A DNA stretch of 64,000 bases. It comes from Congeria kusceri (Eukaryota; Mollusca; Bivalvia; Myida; Dreissenidae). This document shows positions 1-11,460 of the stretch, one piece after another (position 1 is the stretch's first letter; each line of letters begins with the position of its first letter). Under the pieces are notes generated by a model. The model was not told where the DNA came from. It ran no database searches and saw only the letters and a program-made list of their open reading frames with translations. Location: NCBI GenBank assembly GCA_027627225.1, contig CM051024.1, forward strand, positions 47,217,047 through 47,281,046. Reading direction: 5' to 3'. The position numbers were made by a program, and so were the translations under genes.

Positions 1-58
1 ATCTGTCCAAAGAGATCAGACTCGCAACATCTGAATCGAAGAAAAGTGGCGATGCCAG
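1..58 (+). CDS. possible internal exon of an unidentified plus-strand gene
   Basis: Read from base 1 this is open (Ile-Cys-Pro-Lys-Arg-Ser...) and ends in CCA-G before a GT donor at 59-60. Its phase 1 end fits an acceptor CAG at 137-139, giving an unbroken join to the following reading frame. The other two frames do not make a consistent join. The exon is cut by the window edge. No family is recognised, and the call rests only on frame and splice-site agreement. Confidence 0.3.
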
Positions 59-139
59 GTGATTTTGCTGTTTTACAATGGGACCTTGTGGAGATTTGAT
101 TTACCTGTTTCTAACCTTAATCGTGTTTGTAGAAATCAG

Positions 140-342
140 TAACTAAATACAAAATTCATGAAGTTGAAACAAGTAAAAAGTGGTATGTATTGTATAATCC
201 ATTGTGCTTGGCAGACGAGAACAAGAAAATTACCGACAAAGTTTCGATTTCAATTAGCAAATTAACAAGTGGCCGTGCAGAAAAGTTGTACTCTGATGTT
301 AACAAAAAAGTGTATGTCAGTACTGGCTTTGTTCAGGAATAA
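140..342 (+). CDS. possible terminal exon of an unidentified gene
   Basis: After the acceptor CAG at 137-139 the frame stays open for 67 codons and stops at TAA 340-342. The composition looks protein-like: Lys-rich, with aromatic pairs such as KKWYVLYNP, ending VYVSTGFVQE. There is no in-frame Met, so it can only be an internal or terminal exon. An alternative acceptor at 131-132 would give phase 0, but the upstream frame then meets a stop. No domain is recognised and I infer no function. Chance openness of this length is possible in AT-rich DNA, though not common. Confidence 0.42.
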
Positions 343-1007
343 TTCTTCAATCAGCACTAATAAGTGTTCTTTGTTAAATTGTCATTAACAAAACACAGTT
401 TATATTTGAGAGGACAGAGACATCCGAGTTAACAACATTTCTGATTTTCTTATTTGTGACATTTTAATCAAATTATTTTTATTTTTCAATTCAATGATTT
501 GACATTTTTCTAGTCAACCAGAATGTATTTGTACCATATTAATATGATTGGGAATGTCTAGTCAGTTCAGCCATGTATAATAATAATACACATGTTTCCT
601 TGTCAGACAGTATGTATCTATCCTGTATGAATTAATATGCAGTTGCGTATTCAGGCGTACTCCTGAACGACCGGGCATACATAACGCTTTGCCATTTCGT
701 TTTGCGGTTAAAATTTAAACAGGTACGGCAATCTTGTGATCGTATTTCAATTGTCATACGAAGCAACATGTCACCTACCTGTATAGGTTCAATGTCTACT
801 TAATGATCTTGTATCTGCGTTTTATAAATTCACTACATATTACCCGACCTATTGATCAATATAAACAACTACAAATAAAACCGCGTATCTAGTAACTTAA
901 TAAATCATAAATTAGCATAGCGTTTGAATGATTAGTTCTTTCTTGTTTGTCTTTATTTTACCAACACATATTTTTCTCATAAAAACCCCGCTGCATCCAT
1001 ATTCAAA
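343..1007. other. noncoding AT-rich stretch
   Basis: No convincing exon or repeat was seen. An AATAAA at 874-879 on the plus strand could be a distal polyadenylation signal for the gene ending at 342, but such hexamers are common in this base composition. Confidence 0.3.
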
Positions 1008-1172
1008 GCGTGTCGCGGGAAAACCGGGCTTAATGCATGTGAGTTAAGTGTAAAGGTTAATCCAGGACGGCACTTTCCGCCTACAGTGGATTTATGTTAA
1101 GAACCGACTGCACAGGCTGATCCTAGACGACACTTTACGCACATGCATGGAGCCCGGTTTTCCACGACACGC
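1008..1172. mobile_element. MITE with long terminal inverted repeats
   Basis: The two ends are near-perfect inverted copies over about 34 bases: left GCGTGTCGCGGGAAAACCGG, right the complement ending CCACGACACGC. The interior carries GGACGGCACTTTCCGCC and a related inverted piece CGACACTTTACGCACATGC. Further copies lie at 50081-50284 and 61107-61160. I recognise the core as a very abundant palindromic repeat of heterodont bivalves. It has no coding capacity. The superfamily is not determined because no clear target duplication was found. Confidence 0.75.
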
Positions 1173-2669
1173 CTCATTCACAGAGCTCCTTGGTGAAAAC
1201 TACAGTATGTGGCTTGATGATTGTAATTCCCCTTGTCTTAAATGTTTTTATTTCTGGTACAGAACAAACACCTCCTTTTATATTTCGATATTTCAAATAT
1301 AATATCAGGCGCGGTACCAGCATTTAGAGTTAGAGGTGCGGAAATATTAATTAACTGACAACAAATTAACTGCTGTTGTCTCTTACATGTTAAGATACAT
1401 GTATCGGAACGACGCATATCGCCAAAACGGAACAATTTAACCAAAACACCACAAAACAGAAACTATAATTGAAATGATTTGATTGAAAAGAACATGTAAT
1501 TCTAACGAAATGCACATGTTTCTGTTATTGTTCGGTTTAAAACCTAGTTTTGGACAATTTCAGAGTGGTCGTACGCCGCTTCAGCCTTCCTCTAAATCCG
1601 CCTATTTAGCTCAAAACGAATTAAATGTATTCATCGTTGCAAAGCGGCAAATGCATTACTCATGTAAATTACATTTACAATTACTTAACTGATATAATAA
1701 CAAAGTGAAACTCAAATTCTTACTGTAAAAATTATCTGATGTTAATTTAATGTATGTTTTGGTTTATGATGCAAATTTTGTATGTTTTCGTTCCAAATGA
1801 ATAATTTTAAGGTTCTTTCAAATCGAAATTAAATTTAAATAACTTTACTGATCATGCGCACCTTTTGCGTACGTTTAGGAAACAGGAGAGAGCTAGTTTT
1901 GATTTTCTTTTGCAAAACCAACACACAGGTAACGTAAATTTATATGATGATATGTTAGGAGGAATAAAGCATGAATTTAGAATCGTTTGATCTACTCGGC
2001 GAGTCAAATATACGACGGATAAAAATGATCACAGACGCCGAATATCTTTTTAAATATATTTCTTGATGATCAGGTATCATATAGATCCTTAAAGTGCTTT
2101 AATTTTAAGTTGTTCCTTGCAAAGTGCATATAAGGAACTTCGATTGCTTAATCAAAATGCTGACAACGTAGAAAGACTGTTGGCGACAAAAGAAACTAAC
2201 AACATGTGATTTATGATTGCAATTTTGCTAAAATGGAATCATTCGTTTGAATATTAGTTCTAGTTCACACTTTTAAACTTGATAACGTTGCGTTCCATTC
2301 AATAGTGTACGACATCATAGTAAAAAAAAAAAGTAAGAAACAAACAAATATTTTTTTCAAGCTAGTTATGCAATGCAGACGAAATTATATACATGCCAGT
2401 CGACAAGTCAATTTGCAACGGGCCATGCAGAATAACTGATGAAGCGTAGTAGTTAGTGTAAAAAATAACAGATGTAACTCATTATTTAGTGGTCTTATTC
2501 CAGAGCATTAAGGTGAATATTTCGGTTACACACAACATGTAAATAGCGAAAGTAGGGGTGTCATTGGTTTGAAGTAACATTTAAAATAAATTGACATTAA
2601 AAAATGTAATTGTTATAAATAACATGATATACACATTATAACACATATGACATACATTAAAAAGATAAA
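1173..2669. other. noncoding stretch
   Basis: AT-rich sequence with scattered short open frames on both strands. None shows a codon pattern, domain or splice-site pair I could support. Confidence 0.3.
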
Positions 2670-2765
2670 CTTAAAAGATAATAAAACAGGTAGGAAGGTG
2701 CGACTGTTTGGGAAAAGCTTAAAAGATACTAAAACAGGCAGGAAGGTGCGACTGTTTGGGAAAAG
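2670..2765. repeat. two-copy tandem duplication, 48-bp unit
   Basis: The unit starts CTTAAAAGATA and contains GGAAGGTGCGACTGTTTGGG. It occurs at 2670-2717 and 2718-2765 with two base differences. The near identity suggests a recent local duplication. Confidence 0.85.
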
Positions 2766-3884
2766 GACCCGTTCAATTTCGGTTTACTGAATCGTAGCTT
2801 GCAAAAAAGTAGTTCCCCGTGATACCTTCTCTGGAAATTAACCTCTCAAAAGACCGTTGGCTTCCGCCACCAGCCTTAAAACGTTTTACACTTTTCGCTA
2901 TTTCGTCTGATAATTATTTTCATATAGTGATATACTATATCGACTATATTTTTGTCAGCAGTGTCATTTTCGCCCCTTTATATCTTTTTTCTGCGTAGCT
3001 GTCTAAGATCACTTTTGACCTAGATTTCTTGCGATAATTTTGTAGCGGGAAAATTGAATGCCAATACAATTTGGCAAATTTTCTAATTTCAGGGAATGCA
3101 AACTTCAAACAATGGTTTAACGTATACCAATCACTGTTGCATACTTTTGGAAATTAAAAATTTACATAATTGTTTACATAAGCGGTTAAATTAAAGTTAT
3201 AAACATATCTTCGACATACACTCTAGAAATGAACATAATTATGAACAAATTTACTCCTTGTATGTCATGATCGGAATGTTATATTCATTCACATAATGAA
3301 ATAACTATATTGTTTAGCCTACATAATCGGCGCGCTCTATAAATAGCAATTACAATGCTACAATTCACGGGTACGAAAGTCGGTCACAACGTACAATGAA
3401 GCACAAAATATAAAGTGGTACATTTCTGCTATTTTTCTGACAAATAATCAAAACAAATAAAAGCAAAATTCGTTGAGCTTATATTTCCTATTATTTCATC
3501 ATTGTGTTAAAATATTATTGTAACCAACTGTCGTCCCCGTGAATTCTACAGCAGGAGAATCATTATAAAAATAGCACGCGGTAAAACTGTGTTAATACAC
3601 CCGCATAAATAAGCGTTTGGAGAATCCTAAACACGAGAATTGCAATAAATGGGGAATTCATAAACTTACTGATCAGTCATTCCCGCTATTATTTTTTGAC
3701 AATGTTAATTTGTTAAATTTGCTTGACGAATTCATTTATCAATTATGTTTACGTAAATTACTAGTATTTAGCTTATTCATGTATGAAAACATGCGGCGGT
3801 ATATACTCGGTTTATTCGCGGTACAGATATTAATAATTATTGAGTTATTATCTCAAATTAATTTTGTGGCCGATACTTTTTTTA

Positions 3885-3990
3885 TAGTGTCCGAAAAATC
3901 TAGTGTCCGAGAAGTCTCCTTAGTAGGGACCGAAAATCTTGGGTCCGAGAAGTCTCCTTATTAGGGAACGAAAAATATGGGGTCCGTGAA
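3885..3990 (+). repeat. short tandem repeat, about 33-bp unit, three copies
   Basis: Units read GTCCGAGAAGTCTCCTTA followed by TAGGGACCGAAAAT, with drift between copies. The repeats fall at the end of a 115-codon open frame that starts at 3617. That frame has no recognisable domain and I do not treat it as a gene. Confidence 0.75.
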
Positions 3991-4298
3991 GTAACAGCTT
4001 GGTTTTCTCGTATTATATTTAGGGGAAAAAAAGACATCTCAATATTAATTTTCCGCGCCGTTTGTTTTCTTTTTAAAGAAATTTCCTGTTTTCTTTGGAA
4101 TTTCTCTATTTGCCAATATATAAATAATTCCTTTACTATTATTTTCCGATATATTTCATGTGCAAGCGCTGGTGTACATTCGGTTTTGACCTAAATACGC
4201 CCCTGATATGTGTGTCTAGTCAATTCAGACATTGATATTAAATTGAATACATGTACTTCACAAATTGTTTTTAAAACATTGCGTATTCTATTTTATGT

Positions 4299-4329
<31 letters not shown>

Positions 4330-4589
4330 TTGTAACGAATATATTTAAAAAAAACAGGGATATAAGTAACACTGACGGATGATCCACAAAGAGCTTCGCC
4401 AAGTACTGATAATCAACCTGAAGGGCATATATATTGAAATAACTACACACCACTAGAACTGCAAGACAAATTATACTGTAAAAACCTGTATTTGAGCATG
4501 ACACAAGCATGCCATACCGACAAGTATCACTGAATTTCATACAGCATGATAGCGTAGACAAGAATTATACACTACATACTAAATTCAGA
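3991..4589. other. noncoding with a TA microsatellite
   Basis: A TA dinucleotide run lies at about 4303-4329. The minus-strand open frame at 4298-4561 contains a hydrophobic stretch (IICLAVLVVC), but there is no supporting splice context and the run of Ile-Tyr at its end is only the microsatellite. Confidence 0.35.
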
Positions 4590-5330
4590 AATCTTCAAAG
4601 GCCAAAATCTCCAAGAAAAGTCATTGAAGCGGCACTTACTTTTACCGTGCACAACCAATATTGATAATGAAACTTCCCATAAAGTTTCATTGAATTATGG
4701 CCAGTAGTTGCTGTGGCAAAGTCCATACAAGAGTTGTGAACCATATAAATTATTGATTTCAGCAATCGTCCCATAACTCCAAGAAACATCACTGAAACAT
4801 AACATCTTTGTACACTGCATAACTCCTCTTGGTAATGAAATTTCCCATAGTTTCATTAAATTCTTGCTAGTTGTTGCTGAGAAACAGTCCTGACAAGAAT
4901 TGTACACTATACACTTTTTTCAGCACAACTCCAAGAAAAACCATTGAAGCGGAACATTCTGGTATTGTGCACACCTCCATTTGGTAATGAGGCATCCCAT
5001 AAAGTTTCATAAAATTCTGGCCAGTAGTTGCAGAGAAATAGACTGAACACGAATTGTGCAATATATACGAAATCCAGAAATCTTCAAAGTCCAGTGACTC
5101 TGAGAAAAATCATTGAAGCGGAAAGCCCTGTTTCTGTGCACACCTCCTCTTGGTAATGAAGCTTCCCATGAAGTTTCATTGAATTCTGGCTCGTAGTTTC
5201 TGAGAAATAGTCCGGACAAGGATTCTGGACGGAAAGACGGACGGAAGGGCGGACGGAAAAAGCGGCGACCATATGCTACCCCGAAAAAGTTTTCGGTACC
5301 CCGAAAAAGTTTACGGGGAGCATACAAAAC
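4590..5330 (-). repeat. interspersed repeat with four internal tandem units
   Basis: Units of about 155-168 bp share the landmark AAGAAAAGTCATTGAAGCGG (near 4611, 4778, 4931 and 5099) and a second landmark CATAAAGTTTCATTGAATT. The array ends in a purine-rich GACGGACGGAAGGGCGG tract and two copies of TACCCCGAAAAAGTTT. This resembles the internally repetitive non-autonomous elements common in bivalves. Short open frames across it are repeat translations, not genes. Confidence 0.75.
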
Positions 5331-5449
5331 AGCATCATAATTTTAATTATTTTTGTTAATACATGACATCACTTCTACTTGTAGGAAATTTGCTGTTAAA
5401 ATAATTTAATTTCGCCATTATACTATCGATACAATACGAATCCAGATAC

Positions 5450-5610
5450 CTGTGCACATCAGCCCTACATCCGAGTAGTGTGAACATGTTTCGCCGGTTT
5501 TGCTAGAGCAATTGTAAACTGTATCCGCTGACCCGCTGCATGACAATTGGCGATAAAATACAGGCCCAGTGCCCATCCCATATCGCCTGTCCGTGTAGTA
5601 GTCCAGAGCA
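5450..5610 (-). CDS. SRCR domain exon, second half
   Basis: On the minus strand an acceptor CACAG lies just before 5610 and a donor GTATCT follows 5450. The frame is entered with one base (phase 2) and left in phase 1, and it completes the SRCR domain begun in the exon at 6061-6220. It reads SALDYYTDRRYGMGTGPVFY, then a Cys-rich part with CSGSADTVYNC and SHYSDVGLMC. The GTGPV motif and the spaced cysteines are diagnostic of the C-terminal half of a scavenger receptor cysteine-rich domain. These domains are extracellular and bind ligands, often in innate immunity. No further exon of the gene was found between here and base 1, so the total architecture is unknown. Confidence 0.82.
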
Positions 5611-6060
5611 CTGTGACCGTGGAGAAAAACAACAACGAAAAGATGTGGTCAGGAGCGACATAAAAAAAAAAAATACGTTAGGTGTTGTCTTAGAAAAACA
5701 ACACTTAATAGTTTATAATAACTAGCGGCATATGCTCCTTAGATAGCACTGTAAACCACTGTGGAATATTTAAACATACATTATTCACAGCACAGCTGTG
5801 AATTTTAAGTTTTCTCAGACACGTATGGGCAAAGCATTGATTTTGAAATAGTGGTTGAAATTAAATTCACAAACAATGAATAGAGTTCCTTTATTGCATA
5901 TTTCTTAACGCTATAATTGTTGTAATAATGACTGGTTGATATTCATTCATAAACGTAAGGAATTCTATGTTTTAATATCGACATGTATTTATGAAACTCG
6001 TGATTAAAAGATTCTCTTCCTTTTGTCGAGATATTTGCTTACAGTAAAAATATTTAATAC

Positions 6061-6220
6061 CTAAGATTGGTGTGCAACATCCTACACAGAACATCTGCAT
6101 CTTGGAAGTCAAAGCCGTCATTGCAAATCGTTCCCCAGACTCCATTGATGCGTATTTCGACTCGTCCTTCTAGTTCACTGTTACCTCCAATCAATCGGAT
6201 ATCTTTGTCCGTGAAATTAT
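6061..6220 (-). CDS. SRCR domain exon, first half
   Basis: The acceptor TTTTACAG precedes 6220 and the donor GTATTA follows 6061. The frame enters in phase 1 and leaves in phase 2, which matches the exon at 5450-5610 exactly. It reads IRLIGGNSELEGRVEIRING, then VWGTICNDGFDFQDADVLCR. The LxGG, EGRVEI, WGT(I/V)C and DA-VLCR motifs mark the N-terminal half of a group-B-like SRCR domain. With its partner exon it encodes one domain of roughly 105 residues. Bivalves carry large expanded SRCR families, so this is probably one domain of a longer secreted or membrane receptor. Upstream exons with the signal peptide were not identified. Confidence 0.85.
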
Positions 6221-6454
6221 CTGTAAAAGGATAAAACAGATTATTTTGGACACTCAGTTACTAAGTTTTATTATAACACTGCATAATACTATGGTAAGTT
6301 ACATGTATTTATTTTCAACATTTATATTGTTTCTGTTCTATGTTCAAATTTACACATATGTTTCATAATTCATTTGTTTTTATTTCAGTTTCTATGCAGT
6401 TTTATATAAAGCGTGTGACTAACATTTATTATTATCTCCTGTTTAAAAATAAGA

Positions 6455-6565
6455 ATTAAACGGCAAAGCCGTGCCGGAAGTGGTTATTGGCACGATAAAC
6501 CTGCACAAGCACGAGGGCTAGCACGAGTGTCAATAACCACTTCCGGCACGGCTTTGTCGTTTAAT
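6455..6565. repeat. 35-bp inverted repeat, hairpin-forming
   Basis: Left arm 6455-6489 and right arm 6531-6565 are complementary at 34 of 35 positions (core AAAGCCGTGCCGGAAGTGG), with a 41-base loop. A smaller inverted repeat, TTTGCAC and its complement, follows near 6818-6840. The structure could be a compact foldback element or the end of a larger element. It lies in the intron just upstream of the SRCR exon at 6061-6220. Confidence 0.8.
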
Positions 6566-6945
6566 AAGTTGTTTAGTATATACCACCGCTTTTGTCTTTG
6601 AAAACATAAACAAACCTCGTGTGACTCAATTTTTCAACACCGTAAAGACCGCGGAAAAGCGCGCGCGTTCACGTCATTAATATATTACCTCGTGATAAGT
6701 TACTTGAAAAATAATAAAAAAGTTATGTTTTCTCGATAGATCTACGCCGTTAAAGATTTTTTTGCAGAAAGTAATATTGAGATTTCGTCGTTACGCGCAC
6801 GTGAATTCTGGCGAGTTATTTTGCACTCGTGCAAATAACCGGAACTACCTGTACTGGCAAGATAGCTAAAGGTTATTGATTTTTTTCCTGTACACATTTG
6901 ATACTATTTATAGTAAGATATATAATAAATTCAAAATGAACATAC

Positions 6946-6999
6946 ATTGCCTCATAGGTCCCTCCGCTTGTGCATATACACAAGGTCTGCAGAAGGTGA
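6946..6999 (-). CDS. possible 54-nt linker exon of the SRCR gene
   Basis: A TTTCAG acceptor and a GTATGT donor bound a 54-base exon that is phase 1 on both sides, so it would join in frame to the SRCR exon at 6220. It would encode a short Cys-containing linker (TFCRPCVYAQAEGPMRQ). Symmetric phase-1 exons are usual between SRCR domains. There is no homology support for the peptide itself. Confidence 0.3.
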
Positions 7000-7560
7000 C
7001 TGAAACATTACAACAATATATTAGCACGATAACCATCGAGTAGTTTTACGGCCAATTTAGACCTTTATATGCAATATGCGATATATGTGTGTCGGAGTCG
7101 CCTTGTTAATTAGGAAGTAAATATATGGCATTATATACAACATTATATTACTTTTTAACCTTAATATACAGAGGCTAATGTCAGCTTCATTAAGGTTGCG
7201 TACAACAGTAAGTCAAATTTCCTAAAAACACAAAGCACAGGCTGTTAAACGTACGCATTACAATTACGAAAACATTATTTTGCTATTACCCAAAACAAAC
7301 GCGGTAACCAGCACTAGCCACGAACTTTTATGCGCAGACATCCTGCAACTACTCGTCACTGCAGGAAATAAATCAAAACACAATGAATGACGTCAATATA
7401 GATTTTTCATCCCGCTCAAACTTTTCAATGAAGTGTTGATGTTTTCCTATAAAAATCTATAAAGAACTGTTCAGGGTCAAGATTAGTCTTTCAGCTTTTG
7501 ACCTTAGCAAGGGGAAGTAATAATTGTGTTTACATTTGTAAGTTCGTCTGCAGGAAAGTC

Positions 7561-7740
7561 ATGGGTGTCAGAGGAAAGGATTTGGCAGCTAATGAAAAAA
7601 TCATATTGAGTTTACATTCTCAACAATACAGTGGTAAAAAAATTGCTGAATTACTGTCTTTAAATTGTTTTACTGTATGTAAATTAGACAAGGGTGGGGA
7701 ATTAGAACCCCCAAAATACAATCAGTCAAATTCCCCCGAG
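7561..7740 (+). pseudogene. Tc1/mariner-like transposase N-terminal fragment
   Basis: The frame from the Met codon at 7561 reads like the N-terminal helix-turn-helix of Tc1-family transposases: GKDLAANEKIILSLHS, then SGKKIAELLSLNCFTV. After this the normal second helix-turn-helix and linker are missing. The frame runs through KGGELEPP into unrelated sequence and stops near 7774. No DDE catalytic region was found nearby, so this is a dead fragment. Confidence 0.5.
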
Positions 7741-7776
7741 ATTGCCTGCCACTTCCCCCCTGGGAGAAAATACTGA

Positions 7777-10700
7777 TATGTACATTATTGCGGTATTGTA
7801 CATGTAGAATGCACATACAGAAGTAGACGTATTTCATAATTACTAAAACAACAAATGACATTATAAATGATTTACAGAACATGTGCAACTCTTACATAGT
7901 TCACTAATCTAGTAAAATAGCAATTTACGTATATTTGTGAAACCAATATGCAAACGTTCAAATATTACCCATAAAAAGCATACAGTCTGCTCGTTACATG
8001 GTTAACGCTAGTCGCAAAATACGCAAGTACGTAATAAACGTTGTGCTCTATTTCCACTTATATATGTTTAAGAACGATTTCTTGCAAGTATAAAACGCTT
8101 TGTGAGGATTTAAAGCAATATCTAAAGTACCTTCACCGCCAAAGAAATAATTGTTTATATAGGGTAGCGATTAAACAAGGAAGAGAAAAAGCTATCCAGT
8201 CAAAACGCGGCTTCAGTGAAGCGGAGTCGAAGGTAATGGGACGCCCAAACTTCCGTATTATGTTTCATGTTGCCTTGGTCGTTAAAAAGTCGTTCTGTTA
8301 TGTTAAAAGAATGTTTCATGTTTTTACTACTCTAATTGATAAGTATTAATGCTTTGTGCTAATGTTTCCGAACTGTTGATATTAGCTTTTTAGTAAGCGC
8401 ATTTTATGTGACGTAGTTAAGTTACTGTTGTATGTATGTAATTTCCCAAACCACATAAACAATGATGCCATATGCGCATGTTGTTCCGCCTAGTTACGAC
8501 AAGGCACAATATCGGTTTAACAAGATGCAATATTTATACACTGTGTGCTAACAATATAGGACATATATTGACAAAACTGCAATATGCATTTGCCTTAATA
8601 AAAGGAACCTATTAAAGATTGGCTTTTTAAAGATGGGATAAATTATGTTTCGAGGCTCGTGGGAGGAATAGTTTGTCGTTTTCAATGCTTTTCAACATAA
8701 AATAATTAGGACTGTTAGTTCTGATGCCGTAGTTATTGCAGCTATGGTATTTTAAACAATTAAAAAAAAAATAATCTGAGAATAAAGCCCTTCACAATAC
8801 ATATTTTGTTTGCAATTACAATCAAGTTATACGTGAGATGATACGACATTTTGAAACCGGTTTAAATTCCCCGACGCTATGTTGGACGGTGACCCTAGTT
8901 TTGGTCAATAAATGTACATGTACATCTAAGTACCTATGATGTGATACAAATGAAACTGTACTACCTTTCTCTAATAAGACACTGTATTGAATGTTGATAA
9001 CATCAAGCGGTTTTTTTTTAATCTTTGATACCAGTTTGTAGCAGGATACTGTGTTGATCTATAACAAATTTCTTTCACACGGTGCATTAATATTCACTAA
9101 AATATTTGTCGGTGTCATAATACTGTATTGGTTTGTGCTAATGTTGTTCGTATTTATGTACTTTGTTGCATGTATAAATTTTCTCTGGTCGTGAAAAACG
9201 GACGCTAGGTTGTTAATACGGGCTTCTCTAATGAATCGTAATATCATTTATATCGGGGTGATTAAACATGAGACACTGTTTGGAAAAACTCTTACGTAAT
9301 ACGTCGTGGTAATCTGCTTAGATCGGCTAAGCTTGCCCAGGAAAAGAGTGAGTATATTAACTGAATGCCGTGATATGACTGAAATACTGTGAAAAACGGC
9401 GAAAAATCCCAACAAATAACAAACTAAAAAAAAAAAACAAGTTCGACGTAAATAATAGTGTGCGACCAGTTTGGTTGAAGTTATGTAGTTGTAAATTGCA
9501 TATCTATCCAAGAATATCCTTAAAATGCTTTTATTTCCAGTGTCAAATTTCATGACATTAAAATGATGAATGCATATTCTAGCACGTGCTGCTCGCTGCT
9601 ATATTTAATAGACAAAATAGAACTGCATAAAAAGACATATACATGTCTTAATTGTGATAAATATTTTCTGTCTGGCTTTATTTTCTGTCCAGACATACAC
9701 ATAGCTGCATGTAAACTTGATTCCGGTGTTGTATGGCTTATCAGCAATAGTCGGATTACTTAGGTGTAGCTAGAAATTGGCTGATAAAAAACAAAGCAGG
9801 GGGAGCATTACAGATAATTAGGGCATTGGGACATTAGGAATTTGCTAGAAAATTGTTATATTAGAAGAGAGCCAGATCTTGAGTATTATTCTTGCCTTTG
9901 GTCTCATTGTTTAAACAAGAAGAACTGATTGTAAAATAATTATTAAACGTTGTGAACTGTTACCAAGAAATATTTGTGGACTATATTAACCAGTTTGGAT
10001 TTATATTAGTGTGCATAACAAAGTGGACATATTAAGATTATTGGACAATTATGAACTGTGGATACCAGGATCAGTGACTTTTGTTTAATGAATGGGACTT
10101 TATTTTGTTGGATCACCATTACATCATGTATCTTTGTACTTCATTAAAATATTAATTTAGTTTGTAAAAGAAAATATATTTCAAATAAATGTTGTGTATG
10201 TTGCTGAATTCTTTGTCTCTTTTGCAGTCACGTAACATAATTCTTTTGCAGTTAATGTAAAACTGATTTAGCTAACATTTCATCAACATTGGAATTAGCA
10301 CTACATAAATTGACATACTTTCTAAATGGGTCCGTCGATATAAAGGTAATTAAAACATACAACTGTAAAGTGATCATAAGGTATTTAAATAAAATACACC
10401 GAGTATGTTAAATAATTTGGTATTTATGGAACTAATGAAATGTCAAACTTTACGAGAAACAAAAAAGAGTCATTCTTTCGTAATATAGGAATAATGAAAC
10501 TCCAGATACATTATCATTAGAGAAACACTTATTACCATCCGCTGGTCCTTTACTTGAGGCAAGTGACTGTAAGTCTACATCCATAACTTCCTAATTGTTC
10601 GCTTACATTAATTACGAACACCACAGGCACTTACCAATATTTGATATAAAGAGTATATACATGGTAAAGCAATTAGTGCAATCGAAAAGCAATGTTTAAT

Positions 10701-11159
10701 CGATTGCATGTAATTATCTACTTGAACGTTACAACAGGAAGTTTCAGTTTTTACCAATCATGTTTCACGATTATTTTCCATTCAGTTCAGCTAGGTCACG
10801 CCTTAGTGCAAATTTACATTTCATTATAAACTTCTTCTTTATTAGTCGATGCGTTTAAGGTAGATCTTTGTCAATAAAATCCTATCCTGAATCAATCATA
10901 ATTAACGAGTAAAAAATATGTTTGTTCAGGTTACATGAACAAAAAATTACGAAAAGAAAGGTAGGATTTTTTTTTTTTTTAGTAAATGGTCAACTTCAAG
11001 ATTCTAAAACTGAATTAATATTCAATACATATCTGTAATATCCTTAAACAGTGTTTTAAAGTGGATTCTATGAAAACTAAACACTTATTTAATCAAACAA
11101 ACATATAATTTTGGAAAACACAGAAATAAAACAAAACAAATATCTGACAACCCTAATAA
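7777..11159. other. noncoding stretch
   Basis: Long AT-rich sequence without a supportable gene. A short frame at 10537-10569 on the minus strand has acceptor- and donor-like ends, but it enters in phase 0 and leaves in phase 1, unlike the symmetric SRCR exons. Open frames at 8041-8349 and 9248-9763 show no domains. Confidence 0.3.
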
Positions 11160-11460
11160 ATGTTCTAGGGACGGGGCATTTTTTTAGAATAGGTCGGGTT
11201 ACCTGAAACGAAAATATTTTTTACGCCTCATGGTATGTAACGGACAGTAAACACAGGCTCCACCTCTTTTTGGAGGTGAATGGAAAATGAGCCAATGCAA
11301 CTTCCGATGTGGAGCTCAAAACAGGAAATTTGTCAAAAACGTAAACAAAGTTAGAGGAATGTCTGGATTTTTTCAATAATACAAATATTTAGAGCACTAT
11401 TTTAACAATCAGACAATGTAGTTCCACGTAGAAATTATCTTACTACACACATAATTTCAT
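11160..11460 (+). repeat. interspersed repeat, plus-oriented copy
   Basis: Landmarks in order are TTTTTGGAGGTGAATGGAAA, ATGAGCCAATGCAACTTCCG, GTGGAGCTCAAAACAGG, AACGTAAACAA and GTTCCACGTAGAAAT. The same landmarks run in the same order on the opposite strand at 18270-18500. A short third piece with GAATGAGCCAATTCCATGG lies at about 11700-11750. The family is not identified and no coding is seen. Confidence 0.75.

Noticed and set aside
5007..5327. Arg/Phe/Pro-rich frame near 5.2 kb
   Set aside because: The FRPPFRPSFRP pattern is a translation of the GACGGACGG tract that ends an interspersed repeat.
10537..10569. Possible SRCR linker exon on the minus strand
   Set aside because: Its end phase would fit, but its entry phase is 0, the peptide has no support, and the exon at 6946-6999 is a better symmetric candidate.
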